Shown: piece by piece, positions 1-6,884 of the stretch
Numbering within the stretch: position 1 is the stretch's first letter
Layout of the letters: each line of letters starts with the position of its first letter
Assembly: GCA_904501915.1 (NCBI GenBank)
Contig: CAJGCV010000020.1
Location: forward strand, 1 to 24,542
DNA length: 24,542 bases
Source of the DNA: an uncultured Akkermansia sp.
GTDB lineage: Bacteria > Verrucomicrobiota > Verrucomicrobiia > Verrucomicrobiales > Akkermansiaceae
Reading direction: 5' to 3'
Program-made: the position numbers and the translations under genes
Notes under the pieces: model-generated
The model's database searches: none
Told to the model about the DNA's origin: nothing
The model's input: only the letters and a program-made list of their open reading frames with translations

Positions 1-324
1 CAGGAAGGCGATGAGCCACATCCAGAAGACAGCACCGGGGCCGCCCATAGCGATGGCTACGGCCACGCCGGCAAGGTTGCCGGTGCCCACGCGGCTTGCG
101 ATGGAAATGGCAAAGGCCTGGAAGGAAGAGATGCGCTCCACGCCTTCTTCACGTTCCTCGTGCGTGCAGTTGCGGAACATGACGGGCAGATCACGCAGCA
201 TGGTGAGCTGCACGAACTTGCAGCGGATGGTGAACCAGATGGCGCAGCCAATGAGCATGGCTACGAGTACGTAGCTCCACAGGATGCCGTTTGCCCAGTC
301 GATGAATTGTGTCAGGAAGTCCAT
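1..324 (-). CDS. Alanine/glycine:cation symporter (AGCS family), N-terminal part
   Basis: This is the first 108 codons of a gene that runs off the left edge. The ATG is the complement of 322-324. Members of this family import alanine or glycine with Na+ across the inner membrane. The visible part has a first membrane helix at about residues 13-35 and the strongly conserved family block near residues 66-105, with SSFQAFAISIASRVGTGN followed by a GGPGAVFWMW stretch that matches sodium:alanine symporters. The gene is divergent from the NhaC-type antiporter across a 203-base gap and has its own promoter (350-377). The region just upstream of the ATG shows no good ribosome binding site. Family assignment is firm; the amino-acid substrate is inferred from the family only. 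Confidence 0.9.
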   Translation of the reverse strand, partial: MDFLTQFIDWANGILWSYVLVAMLIGCAIWFTIRCKFVQLTMLRDLPVMFRNCTHEEREEGVERISSFQAFAISIASRVGTGNLAGVAVAIAMGGPGAVFWMWLIAFL

Positions 325-349
325 AAGAGAGGTGCGATAAGTCCCGGTG

Positions 350-377
350 ACTATACCAGCTTAATTTTGAAAATCAA
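350..377 (-). promoter_or_regulatory. Promoter of the alanine symporter, overlapped by a palindrome
   Basis: Read on the minus strand there is TTGATT (372-377), a 16-base spacer and TATAGT (350-355), so transcription should start near 343, about 19 bases before the ATG. A 23-base near-perfect palindrome (358-380) covers the -35 box and most of the spacer. This is the arrangement expected of a repressor operator, although no regulator is identified. Confidence 0.55.
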
Positions 378-380
378 GCT
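358..380. repeat. Near-perfect 23-base palindrome (operator candidate)
   Basis: Two 11-base arms (AGCTTAATTTT and AAAATCAAGCT) flank a central G, with one mismatch between the arms. It sits inside the divergent promoter region of the alanine symporter and the antiporter. Confidence 0.6.
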
Positions 381-468
381 TTTAATACGGAAATGGGGGA
401 TTCCTGCGTCGAATGGAGGCTTGTGCGCAAACCGATGCGGCATAATCCCGGGGCAGATTCTCCATCTA

Positions 469-497
469 TTGACATATCAGGCTTTCTGTGGTATTTT
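469..497 (+). promoter_or_regulatory. Sigma70-type promoter of the NhaC-like antiporter
   Basis: A perfect TTGACA (469-474) is followed by a 17-base spacer and TATTTT (492-497). Start of transcription is expected near 504, giving a leader of about 24 bases before the ATG at 528. A weak AGGA (520-523) precedes the start codon. Confidence 0.6.
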
Positions 498-527
498 TCT
501 CGCGTAACATACGTATAACAGGATTTT

Positions 528-2171
528 ATGAAGAGATTGTTGGCTTTTTTGATTGCGGCTGTTGGTGTGGTGGCGGTGTCGTGTTACGCCACAGAACCGG
601 AGGCGGCTGCGCAGGTGGCGGCAGAGGCTGCGGCGGCGGTTGAGCAGAAGTCGGCTTTCTGTGGTACGTTCTGGGCGCTGGCGCCGGCGTTGTTTGCTAT
701 TGTGCTGGCGCTGCTTTCCAAGGAGGTGTATTCCTCTCTTTTTGCGGGGGTGGTGCTGGGGGCGTGCTTCGCGTGCAATTTCTCGGCGCTGGATACGGTG
801 GACTTTGTGGTGAACCAGGGGCTTATCACGGCGCTGAAGGATACGAGTGGTGTGTTTATCTTCCTGGTGATTCTGGGCGCGTTTGTGTGCATGATTAACA
901 AGACCGGCGCGGCGCTGGCGTTCGGCGAGTGGGCGCAGAAGAATATCAAATCCCGCATAGGCAGCCAGCTGGCTACTTTTGTGCTGGGTATTCTGATTTT
1001 CATTGATGATTATTTCAACTGCCTGGCGGTGGGCAGTGTGATGCGCCCGGTGACGGATGCCAAGCGGGTTTCGCGCGCCAAGCTGGCGTATATCATCGAT
1101 TCCACGGCGGCACCGGTGTGCATGATTGCGCCGATTTCGAGCTGGGCGGCTGCGGTTTCCCAGTATTCGGAAGGCACGGGGTATAATGGGCTGGAGCTGT
1201 TTATCCAGGCGATTCCGTACAATTTCTATTCGTTGCTGGCGCTTTGCTTTGTGCTGATGATTATTCTTTCGCGTTTCGATTTCGGCCCGATGGCGCGTTA
1301 CGAGCGTAATGCGATTGAACATGGTGATTTGCACACGGTGTGCGCAGAGATAGAGGCCCGCGAGTCGATTGACAGGCCGGCTCGCCGCGGCAAGCTGGCA
1401 GATTTGATTGTGCCGGTGATGCTGCTGATTTCGATTGAGACCTTTGCTCTGGTGTATGTGGGTGGTATTCTGGAGGGCAAGTCTTTTGCTGATGCTATCA
1501 GCGCCACAGATGCCACGGTGGCGTTGCCCTGGGGGGCCATCATTGCGCTGGCGCTGGTGATTGTGTTCTATATGCTGCGTGGTACGCTCAGTTTCCGGGC
1601 GGCGATGCGTTGTCTGCCGGAGGGCTTTTGCGCGATGGTGCCGGCTATCCTGATTCTGACGCTGGCCACGGCGCTGAAAAACGTGACCACGGCGCTGGAG
1701 GCGCGTGAGTTCATTGCCGTGCTGGTGCAGAATTCGGCTTCCGGGCTGATGAATTTCCTGCCGGCGGTTATCTTTGTGGTGGCAGCGGTGCTGGCGTTCT
1801 CCACGGGTACTTCCTGGGCCACTTTCGGTATTCTCATTCCCATTGTGGTGGCTACGTTTGACCCCGCCAGCCCGCTCATGTTCATTGGCATGTCGGCGTG
1901 TCTGGCCGGCGCGGTGGCGGGCGACCACTGTTCCCCTATTTCTGACACCACCATTATGTCCAGCGCTGGTGCGCAGTGTGACCACCTGAGCCATGTTTCC
2001 ACGCAGCTGCCGTATGTGATTACGGTGTCGGCGGTGTCATTCGTGGCGTTCCTGCTGGCGGGCTTTGTGCAGAACTGGTTTGTGGTATTCCCTCTGGCTC
2101 TGGTGGCGCTGTGGGTGGTGCTTTATATCATGAAGAAGCGCAGCGACCGCAGACAGCCCGAGGCGGAGTGA
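528..2171 (+). CDS. Na+/H+ antiporter, NhaC family
   Basis: A 547-residue polytopic inner-membrane protein of the NhaC-type Na+/H+ antiporter family, expected to exchange Na+ for protons or a related organic substrate. The diagnostic block is near residues 160-210: an IDDYFNCLAVGSVMRPVTD stretch followed by a STAAPVCMIAPISSWAA stretch, both typical of this family. A second conserved region near residues 425-475 includes STGTSWATFGILIP and GDHCSPISDTT. The N-terminus carries an extra hydrophobic segment (residues 1-20) and an Ala/Glu-rich linker before the first core helix. This could be a cleaved signal or an additional helix; the cysteine at residue 19 is a poor lipobox. The gene ends 10 bases before a convergent gene. 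The exact exchanged ion is not readable from sequence. Confidence 0.88.
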   Translation: MKRLLAFLIAAVGVVAVSCYATEPEAAAQVAAEAAAAVEQKSAFCGTFWALAPALFAIVLALLSKEVYSSLFAGVVLGACFACNFSALDTVDFVVNQGLITALKDTSGVFIFLVILGAFVCMINKTGAALAFGEWAQKNIKSRIGSQLATFVLGILIFIDDYFNCLAVGSVMRPVTDAKRVSRAKLAYIIDSTAAPVCMIAPISSWAAAVSQYSEGTGYNGLELFIQAIPYNFYSLLALCFVLMIILSRFDFGPMARYERNAIEHGDLHTVCAEIEARESIDRPARRGKLADLIVPVMLLISIETFALVYVGGILEGKSFADAISATDATVALPWGAIIALALVIVFYMLRGTLSFRAAMRCLPEGFCAMVPAILILTLATALKNVTTALEAREFIAVLVQNSASGLMNFLPAVIFVVAAVLAFSTGTSWATFGILIPIVVATFDPASPLMFIGMSACLAGAVAGDHCSPISDTTIMSSAGAQCDHLSHVSTQLPYVITVSAVSFVAFLLAGFVQNWFVVFPLALVALWVVLYIMKKRSDRRQPEAE

Positions 2172-2181
2172 TAGCAAGCGC

Positions 2182-2781
2182 TTATTCGCTGGTGGCAAAG
2201 GCTATGTCTGCCAGCGTGGCGCGGTGCATGCCCAGCGCCTGCACCAGTGCGCGGAAGAGCTGGAGCGAGCCAGCGGCGTCGAACAACGCGTCGTGCCAGC
2301 GGGTGTGGGCTGTGTCCTGCACCAGCGCGGTAACGGTGGCGCTGATGCCCAGCGCGTCGCACACGGTGGCGAGCGCGTGGTCGGGCAGGGAGGGGGCCGC
2401 CTGGCGGGCAAGTGCCAGCGTGTCTACCCAAGGGCCGAAGCCGTGCCCGGGAAAGCTCCTCAGAAAGCGTTTTTCGGTGGCGGGGTTGTGCCCCAGCACC
2501 ACGGCACCGCGCAGCAGGTCGCGAATCTGCGGCCAGAGGGAGGCGTAGGCGGGGGCGTCGCGCAGCATATCGGTGGTGATTCCGTGCACCTTGGCGGCGC
2601 TCCAGCGCACCGGGCGGTGGCAGGCAATGTAGCTGCTGAAGAGCTGCGGGGAGTCGGAAAAGAGTTTTTCGACGCGCACAATACCAATCTGCACCGGGCA
2701 ATCGGTTTCTCCGGGGGCAGTGCCGGCGGATTCAAAATCGATGGCCGCCCAGCACAAATCTTCCAGTGCAGTGGTTTTCAC
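2182..2781 (-). CDS. DnaQ-like 3'-5' exonuclease (DEDDh family)
   Basis: A 199-residue protein with the DEDDh exonuclease fold found in DNA polymerase III epsilon and RNase T. Exo I is IDFES with D15 and E17. Exo II is LGHNPATEKRFL at about 96-107. Exo III is HDALFDAA with H163 and D168. In most members the Exo II motif ends with an aspartate (HNxxFD); here the aligned residue is glutamate (E103), so activity may be altered, though Glu can sometimes bind the metal. Translation starts with GTG, three bases after the stop of the deaminase gene, and this is the last gene of the minus-strand cluster. It is probably a single-domain exonuclease for DNA or RNA trimming; the substrate cannot be told. 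Confidence 0.82.
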   Translation of the reverse strand: MKTTALEDLCWAAIDFESAGTAPGETDCPVQIGIVRVEKLFSDSPQLFSSYIACHRPVRWSAAKVHGITTDMLRDAPAYASLWPQIRDLLRGAVVLGHNPATEKRFLRSFPGHGFGPWVDTLALARQAAPSLPDHALATVCDALGISATVTALVQDTAHTRWHDALFDAAGSLQLFRALVQALGMHRATLADIAFATSE

Positions 2782-2784
2782 GGT

Positions 2785-4086
2785 TTATTTCTTTTCCCAG
2801 CCGCGGGCGGCTTTCATTTCGGCGCAGAGGGCTTCGTAATCGCAGGTGAGGAACTTGCCTTCGCGGTAGAGTTCATGGCCGTCGACCACGGTGAGTTTGT
2901 TTTCCAGTCCGGTGGCGGCGTATACGATGTTGGAAACGATGTTGTGCACGGGCTGCATGTTGGGGGTGGAGAGGTCCAGGGCGATGAAGTCTGCTTTCAT
3001 GCCGGGTTCGAGTGTGCCGATGAGGGGGTCGTGCAGGGCATCGGAGCCGCCGCGGGTGGCCATGTCGAGCGCGGCCTGGGCGGGGCATGCTGTGGAATCG
3101 AGGTGCTGCACTTTCTGCAGCAGACTGGCCATGTACATTTCGCGCACCATGTTCTGGGCGTTGTTGCTGGCAGGACCGTCTGTGCCGAGCGCCACGGGGA
3201 TACGGTAGCGCTGCATGGCACCAATGGGGGCTACGCCGCTGGCGAGCTTCATGTTGCTGGCGGGGTTGTGCACCACCGCACAGCGGCCTTCGGCGAGCAA
3301 TTCCATATCGTGCTCATCGGCGTGCACCACGTGGAAGAAGGTGGAATCCGGCTGCAGCAGCCCCAGGCTTTCGCAGTAGGGAATGGGGCGCATGCCGAAG
3401 TTCTGCAGGCAGGTCTGGGTTTCGCTTGCCGTTTCTGCCAGGTGCATGCCGAACAGGGAGTGCGTTTCATCTGCCAGGGCGCGGCATTTCTGCAGCAGCT
3501 CCGGGTTGGTGGTGTAGGGCGCGTGCGGCAGCACTGCCTGGCGGATGCGCGGGTGGCCTTTCCATTCCTCTGCCTGCGCGCGCACAAGGTCGAAGTATGC
3601 CTCGGCGTCCTTGCAGGAGAGGGAGGGGAAGAACTGGGTGACGCTCTCGCCCATGACGGCGCGCATGCCCAGCTTGTCCGCCGCGCGGAATACGCTGCGC
3701 TGGTGCATGTACATGTCGTAGAACGCCGTGGTGCCGGTGCGTATCATTTCTGCCAGGGAGAACATCGCGCCCAGTTCAACCAGTTCCGGGGTGAGCCGCG
3801 CCTCTGCCGGGAAAATGTCCTGCGTGAGCCAGTCCATGAGGGCTTTGTCGTCTGAATACCCGCGCAGCAGGCTCATGGAAACATGCGTGTGGGCGTTGAT
3901 GAGCCCCGGCATGATGACGGCGTGCCCCATATCGACCCTCCGGTGGTCGGGGAAGAGGATTTCGAGCAAGTCCGCATGCCCGACGCTGAGAATGCGGCCG
4001 CCTTCCACGGCAAGGGCGGCGTTTTCGATGATGTCGCGCGCGTCATTCTGCGTGACCACGTAGTCGGCGGTGTACAGGGAAATCAT
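2785..4086 (-). CDS. mtaD: 5-methylthioadenosine/S-adenosylhomocysteine deaminase-type amidohydrolase
   Basis: A 433-residue cytosolic metal-dependent amidohydrolase. It resembles MtaD/SAH deaminases, which convert the adenine of MTA or SAH to hypoxanthine in sulfur-metabolite salvage. Visible motifs in order are INAHTHVSMSLLRG with metal ligands H66 and H68, PHAPYT, GMHLAETASE, the HADEH segment followed by NPASNMKLASG, and ALGTDGPASNN with the catalytic/metal Asp. The reading frame stays open upstream to 4275, but that extension would overlap the preceding gene and lacks homology; the ATG at 4084-4086 gives the normal family N-terminus. Related guanine or chlorohydrolase-type deaminases cannot be fully excluded, but the SNMKLASG and HAPYT motifs favour MTA/SAH deaminase. 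Confidence 0.88.
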   Translation of the reverse strand: MISLYTADYVVTQNDARDIIENAALAVEGGRILSVGHADLLEILFPDHRRVDMGHAVIMPGLINAHTHVSMSLLRGYSDDKALMDWLTQDIFPAEARLTPELVELGAMFSLAEMIRTGTTAFYDMYMHQRSVFRAADKLGMRAVMGESVTQFFPSLSCKDAEAYFDLVRAQAEEWKGHPRIRQAVLPHAPYTTNPELLQKCRALADETHSLFGMHLAETASETQTCLQNFGMRPIPYCESLGLLQPDSTFFHVVHADEHDMELLAEGRCAVVHNPASNMKLASGVAPIGAMQRYRIPVALGTDGPASNNAQNMVREMYMASLLQKVQHLDSTACPAQAALDMATRGGSDALHDPLIGTLEPGMKADFIALDLSTPNMQPVHNIVSNIVYAATGLENKLTVVDGHELYREGKFLTCDYEALCAEMKAARGWEKK

Positions 4087-4109
4087 ATAGTGAGCAGGGT
4101 GGGGGTGGG

Positions 4110-4688
4110 TTACCAGAAGAGGCCGGCGCAGGTGCAGATGGCCAGCCCGTACACGAAGTTGAACACGGCAATGCTGGAAATGAGAGCCGGGTGTTTTGCC
4201 AGGCTGTTCATCCAGTCGCGGAAGAGGTAGGGCTTGGCTACCCAGAACATGGCTACGGTGAGCACCGGATACCACCAGAGCGGAATCAGGATGCGCGAGA
4301 GCGGATCTTTCAAGAATGCCGCACTCATGGGCACAATGGCCATGAGCAGCAGGAAAAAGCCCAGTGCGCGGGCAAAGAGCTGCTCTTTGACCATGCTGCT
4401 CATCACAAACCAGATAACCGGGCAGAGCAGCAGCAGAATGCCACGCACGTTTTCAAACTCAAACAGGGGCATGCAGAGCACATTCCAGTCTGCCTTGAAG
4501 AGCAGCAGCGCTACCCAGATGAAATCCAGCCCGAGCAGTACGGTGCCGGCGCTGCTCTTGGCATGCACGCTGACCAGCTGGCGGCGGAAGTGCTCCGGGC
4601 AGAGCAGTACATACAGGCTCAGTAGCATGAGCACCATACCCATGGCGAAACCCGTGGGCGCGAGGGGGAGTGATTCGTAGATATGCAT
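4110..4688 (-). CDS. Unknown integral membrane protein
   Basis: A 192-residue, strongly hydrophobic protein with about six predicted helices: roughly residues 12-30, 45-62, 82-97, 105-124, 132-150 and 168-190. There are short charged loops (PEHFRRQ, FKADW, KDPLSR). I recognise no family motif. It lies between the CorC-like gene (26 bases upstream) and the deaminase gene (23 bases downstream) on the same strand, so it is probably co-transcribed. Function is not assigned. Confidence 0.75.
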   Translation of the reverse strand: MHIYESLPLAPTGFAMGMVLMLLSLYVLLCPEHFRRQLVSVHAKSSAGTVLLGLDFIWVALLLFKADWNVLCMPLFEFENVRGILLLLCPVIWFVMSSMVKEQLFARALGFFLLLMAIVPMSAAFLKDPLSRILIPLWWYPVLTVAMFWVAKPYLFRDWMNSLAKHPALISSIAVFNFVYGLAICTCAGLFW

Positions 4689-4714
4689 GGCGGGAAAAGC
4701 TTCAGGTGTGTCGG

Positions 4715-6124
4715 TTAGTCGTCCAGGTCGTCATCATCTTCCGTGGGCTGGGGTGAGTATTCGATGCGGGTCTGGGTGACGCGGCGGCCATCGGTGCCGA
4801 TGACGGTGATGATGAAATCGCGGTGGCGAATCTGCTCGTTGCATTCGGGCATGTGCCCCAGGCGGTCGGTGATGTAGCCGCTGAGGGTGGAAATGCCGTT
4901 GTCTTTTTCGAAAGCGCCCAGCTCGGGCAGCTCTTCTTCCAGGTCAAAGAGCGCTATGCTTCCGCTGGCAATGTATTGTCCGTCGGCCACTTTGAAGAAT
5001 GTGCGGGCGGCTTCCATTTCAAATTCATCCTGAATGTCGTTGCCCACAATTTCCTCCAGCACGTCATCCAGATACACCAGCCCCTGGGCTTCGCCATATT
5101 CATCCACCACCAGGGCAAAGTGGGTGTGCTCCTTGGCAAAGAAATCCAGCAGGGTATCCAGCTTCATGGTTTCGGGCACCACCTTGAGCTCCCGGCGTTC
5201 GAGCATGATGTCGCGTGTGCCGCTGTGCACCATCTGCAGCACATCTTTCACGTGCACCCAGCCTTTGGCGTGGTCCAGGTGGCCGGAAACCAGCGCAAAA
5301 CGGCTGTGGCGGCTGGTGAGCACCTGCTCCAGCAGCTCATCGAAGCTCTTGTTGATATCCAGCACTTCCACCCTGCTGCGGGGTACCAGAATGTCGCGCA
5401 CCGAGCGGTCATTGAGCTCCAGGGCGTTCATGGAAATCTCAGCCTCGGTTTCGGTTACTTCCTTGCTGCGGCCGCTGGCTTCTACAATGAGGGCGATTTC
5501 CTCTGCACTGTGGGATTCATTGGGCTCGTAGTGCGGGTCTACCCCGAACACGCGGTGCGCAATGGCGTTGGCCGTGTTGTTGAAGAGCAGAATAATCCAC
5601 TTGGTGCACTTGGCAAAGCGGTGCATGGAAACCGCCGTCATGAGCGCTATCTGCAGCGGTTTGCGGATGGCCAGACTCTTGGGAACCAGTTCACCCAGCA
5701 CCACGTGCGCAAAGGTGAACAGCGCGTAGGATATGGTGTAGGAAATCACATGCACCACCGTGGGGGTAAGGTGCAGCCAGTAGCTCAGCGGGCTCTCTAT
5801 CAGGCTGGCAATGAAGGGCTCGCCCATGGCACCGAGTGCCAGTGAGGCAAAGGTGATACCCACCTGGTTGGCGGAAAGATAGGTATCCAGGTGGCGCACA
5901 ATGTGCTTGGCGGTGCGGCGGCGGTGAGCCTGGGATTTCGTGTCGTCGCTCACCTCTGCCAGCTGGCTTTCGCGTACGCGTGCGCACGCGAATTCATTTG
6001 CCACGAAAAAGGCGTTCAGAAACAGAAAGAAGCTGATGCCGGCAACGAAGAGTATGATTTCGCCCACGCCGGGGTAGGTCCACTCCAGCTGCGCGATTTC
6101 CTCGGAGGTCAGAAAGAATTGCAT
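4715..6124 (-). CDS. Hemolysin/CorC-type CNNM-like membrane protein (DUF21-CBS-CBS-CorC_HlyC)
   Basis: A 469-residue inner-membrane protein with the four-part layout of the CorC/HlyC or CNNM family. There is a DUF21 membrane domain (about 20-205, with an NAFFVANEFACARVR motif and later GELVPKSLA), then two CBS domains (about 235-360) containing VRDILVPRSRVEVLD and the FALVVDEYGEAQGLVYLDD stretch typical of the family. A C-terminal CorC_HlyC domain (about 375-460) contains GSIALFDLEEELP and SGYITDRLG. Family members are linked to Mg2+ or Co2+ export or homeostasis; the older hemolysin label is historical. The tail is acidic (EDDDDLDD). The gene starts 12 bases after the zinc-ribbon gene, suggesting one transcript. 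Confidence 0.92.
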   Translation of the reverse strand: MQFFLTSEEIAQLEWTYPGVGEIILFVAGISFFLFLNAFFVANEFACARVRESQLAEVSDDTKSQAHRRRTAKHIVRHLDTYLSANQVGITFASLALGAMGEPFIASLIESPLSYWLHLTPTVVHVISYTISYALFTFAHVVLGELVPKSLAIRKPLQIALMTAVSMHRFAKCTKWIILLFNNTANAIAHRVFGVDPHYEPNESHSAEEIALIVEASGRSKEVTETEAEISMNALELNDRSVRDILVPRSRVEVLDINKSFDELLEQVLTSRHSRFALVSGHLDHAKGWVHVKDVLQMVHSGTRDIMLERRELKVVPETMKLDTLLDFFAKEHTHFALVVDEYGEAQGLVYLDDVLEEIVGNDIQDEFEMEAARTFFKVADGQYIASGSIALFDLEEELPELGAFEKDNGISTLSGYITDRLGHMPECNEQIRHRDFIITVIGTDGRRVTQTRIEYSPQPTEDDDDLDD

Positions 6125-6136
6125 GGTCAGGGTATG

Positions 6137-6397
6137 TTAAAGCTTTTCGTACACGCCCTCGTCGCGCTTTTCCATGACGGTGAACCCGGCTTTCTTCGCA
6201 TCGCTGATGGAGAGCGGCGCGCTTATCTTCGGGACATTCACGTTGCCGATTTTTTTGCGCACCGGATTCTTGCAATACATGCAGTGCGTCAGCGGCGCCC
6301 TGTCTAACGGACGCATCAGTTCAAAGCCCTTGCGGCACATGCGGCAAGATCGCTCCGGGTCTTCCGGGTTTTCGGATATGTATTCGTATATCGGCAT
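6137..6397 (-). CDS. FmdB-type small zinc-ribbon protein
   Basis: An 86-residue cytosolic protein beginning MPIYEY, as FmdB/CxxC zinc-ribbon proteins do. It has two CxxC pairs, C18/C21 and C39/C42, expected to bind one Zn2+. A basic stretch (RKKIGN) follows, as in family members suspected of regulatory or nucleic-acid roles. In this protein the spacing between M1 and the first Cys pair is longer than in typical FmdB (an ENPEDPERS insertion), so it is a variant. It is the first gene of the minus-strand run ending with the exonuclease. The family's function is not established. Confidence 0.82.
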   Translation of the reverse strand: MPIYEYISENPEDPERSCRMCRKGFELMRPLDRAPLTHCMYCKNPVRKKIGNVNVPKISAPLSISDAKKAGFTVMEKRDEGVYEKL

Positions 6398-6414
6398 CGG
6401 CGTATATAAAGCAA

Positions 6415-6444
6415 CGCGGGCTAGTCCGTATAGGATAGCCCGCG
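6415..6444 (-). terminator. Rho-independent terminator after rpsN
   Basis: A nine-base-pair GC-rich stem, CGCGGGCTA with TAGCCCGCG, extends inward by TCC/GGA. It begins 30 bases after the rpsN stop codon. On the minus strand it is followed by TTGCTTTATATA, a broken T-tract, so termination may be incomplete. Confidence 0.6.
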
Positions 6445-6459
6445 TGAAAAAATTGTCAA
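6432..6459 (-). promoter_or_regulatory. Possible promoter of the FmdB-CorC cluster, inside the rpsN terminator
   Basis: On the minus strand a perfect TTGACA (6454-6459) is followed by a 16-base spacer and TATCCT (6432-6437). The -10 box falls inside the rpsN terminator hairpin, so the site would let the downstream cluster be transcribed independently of rpsN. The -10 match is only 4 of 6. Confidence 0.35.
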
Positions 6460-6473
6460 GTCTATATCAGGAC

Positions 6474-6743
6474 TTACCAGCTGGACTTGGTGACACCGGG
6501 AATCATGCCGGCGTTGGCAAGTTCGCGGAAAGCGATACGGGAAAGATGGAAACGGCGCAGGAAAGCGTGACGACGACCAGTGAGCTCGCAACGGTTCACG
6601 AGACGCACGGGAGAAGCATTGCGCGGCAGCATCGTCAGACCGATGTAGTCGCCTTCAGCCTTCAGCTTGGCGCGGAGGTCTGCATAACGAGCCGCGACAG
6701 CTGCCTTCTTCTTGTTTCTTTCAATCCAGCTTTTCTTTGCCAT
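6474..6743 (-). CDS. rpsN: 30S ribosomal protein S14, zinc-independent 89-residue form
   Basis: An 89-residue small-subunit protein that binds the 3' domain of 16S rRNA in the head of the 30S subunit. The C-terminal block (NRCELTGRRHAFLRRFHLSR, then IAFREL, then IPGVTKSSW) is the S14 signature. Only one cysteine is present, so this is the C- form lacking the CxxC...CxxC zinc site of the 61-residue form. The chosen ATG (6741-6743) gives the standard MAKKSW start; the frame extends 12 codons upstream without homology and would run through the -10 box. The gene stands alone rather than in an spc operon. In some bacteria the C- form is a zinc-starvation paralogue; whether a second copy exists cannot be seen here. 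Confidence 0.95.
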   Translation of the reverse strand: MAKKSWIERNKKKAAVAARYADLRAKLKAEGDYIGLTMLPRNASPVRLVNRCELTGRRHAFLRRFHLSRIAFRELANAGMIPGVTKSSW

Positions 6744-6759
6744 AACTTTGTGGGCGGTG

Positions 6760-6788
6760 TATATACAGCATATCTGCATTTAAGTCAA
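6760..6788 (-). promoter_or_regulatory. Strong promoter of rpsN
   Basis: On the minus strand TTGACT (6783-6788) is followed by a 17-base spacer and TATATA (6760-6765). The expected start near 6753 leaves a leader of about 10 bases, with no Shine-Dalgarno sequence before the ATG. No obvious Zur-type palindrome overlaps it. Confidence 0.7.
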
Positions 6789-6884
6789 GCGGAATTTGCT
6801 CCGATTTTTAAAAAAATAGCGTTTTAAGCCACTTTTATGAAAAAAATGCTTTTATTAACTCTTGGATTATGGTAGGAAATAGGT

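Noticed and set aside
477..1994. Long antisense open frame (505 codons) opposite the antiporter gene
   Set aside because: Its protein is rich in Arg, His and Gln with no membrane or enzyme motif, as expected from the complement of a GC-biased gene. The sense strand encodes a clear NhaC-type protein.
2224..3855. Long plus-strand open frame opposite the exonuclease and deaminase genes
   Set aside because: It spans two convincing minus-strand genes and their junction, and its Gly/Val/His-rich product has no recognisable motif.
4087..4275. Upstream extension of the deaminase gene
   Set aside because: It would overlap the preceding membrane-protein gene in another frame, and the added residues do not resemble the family.
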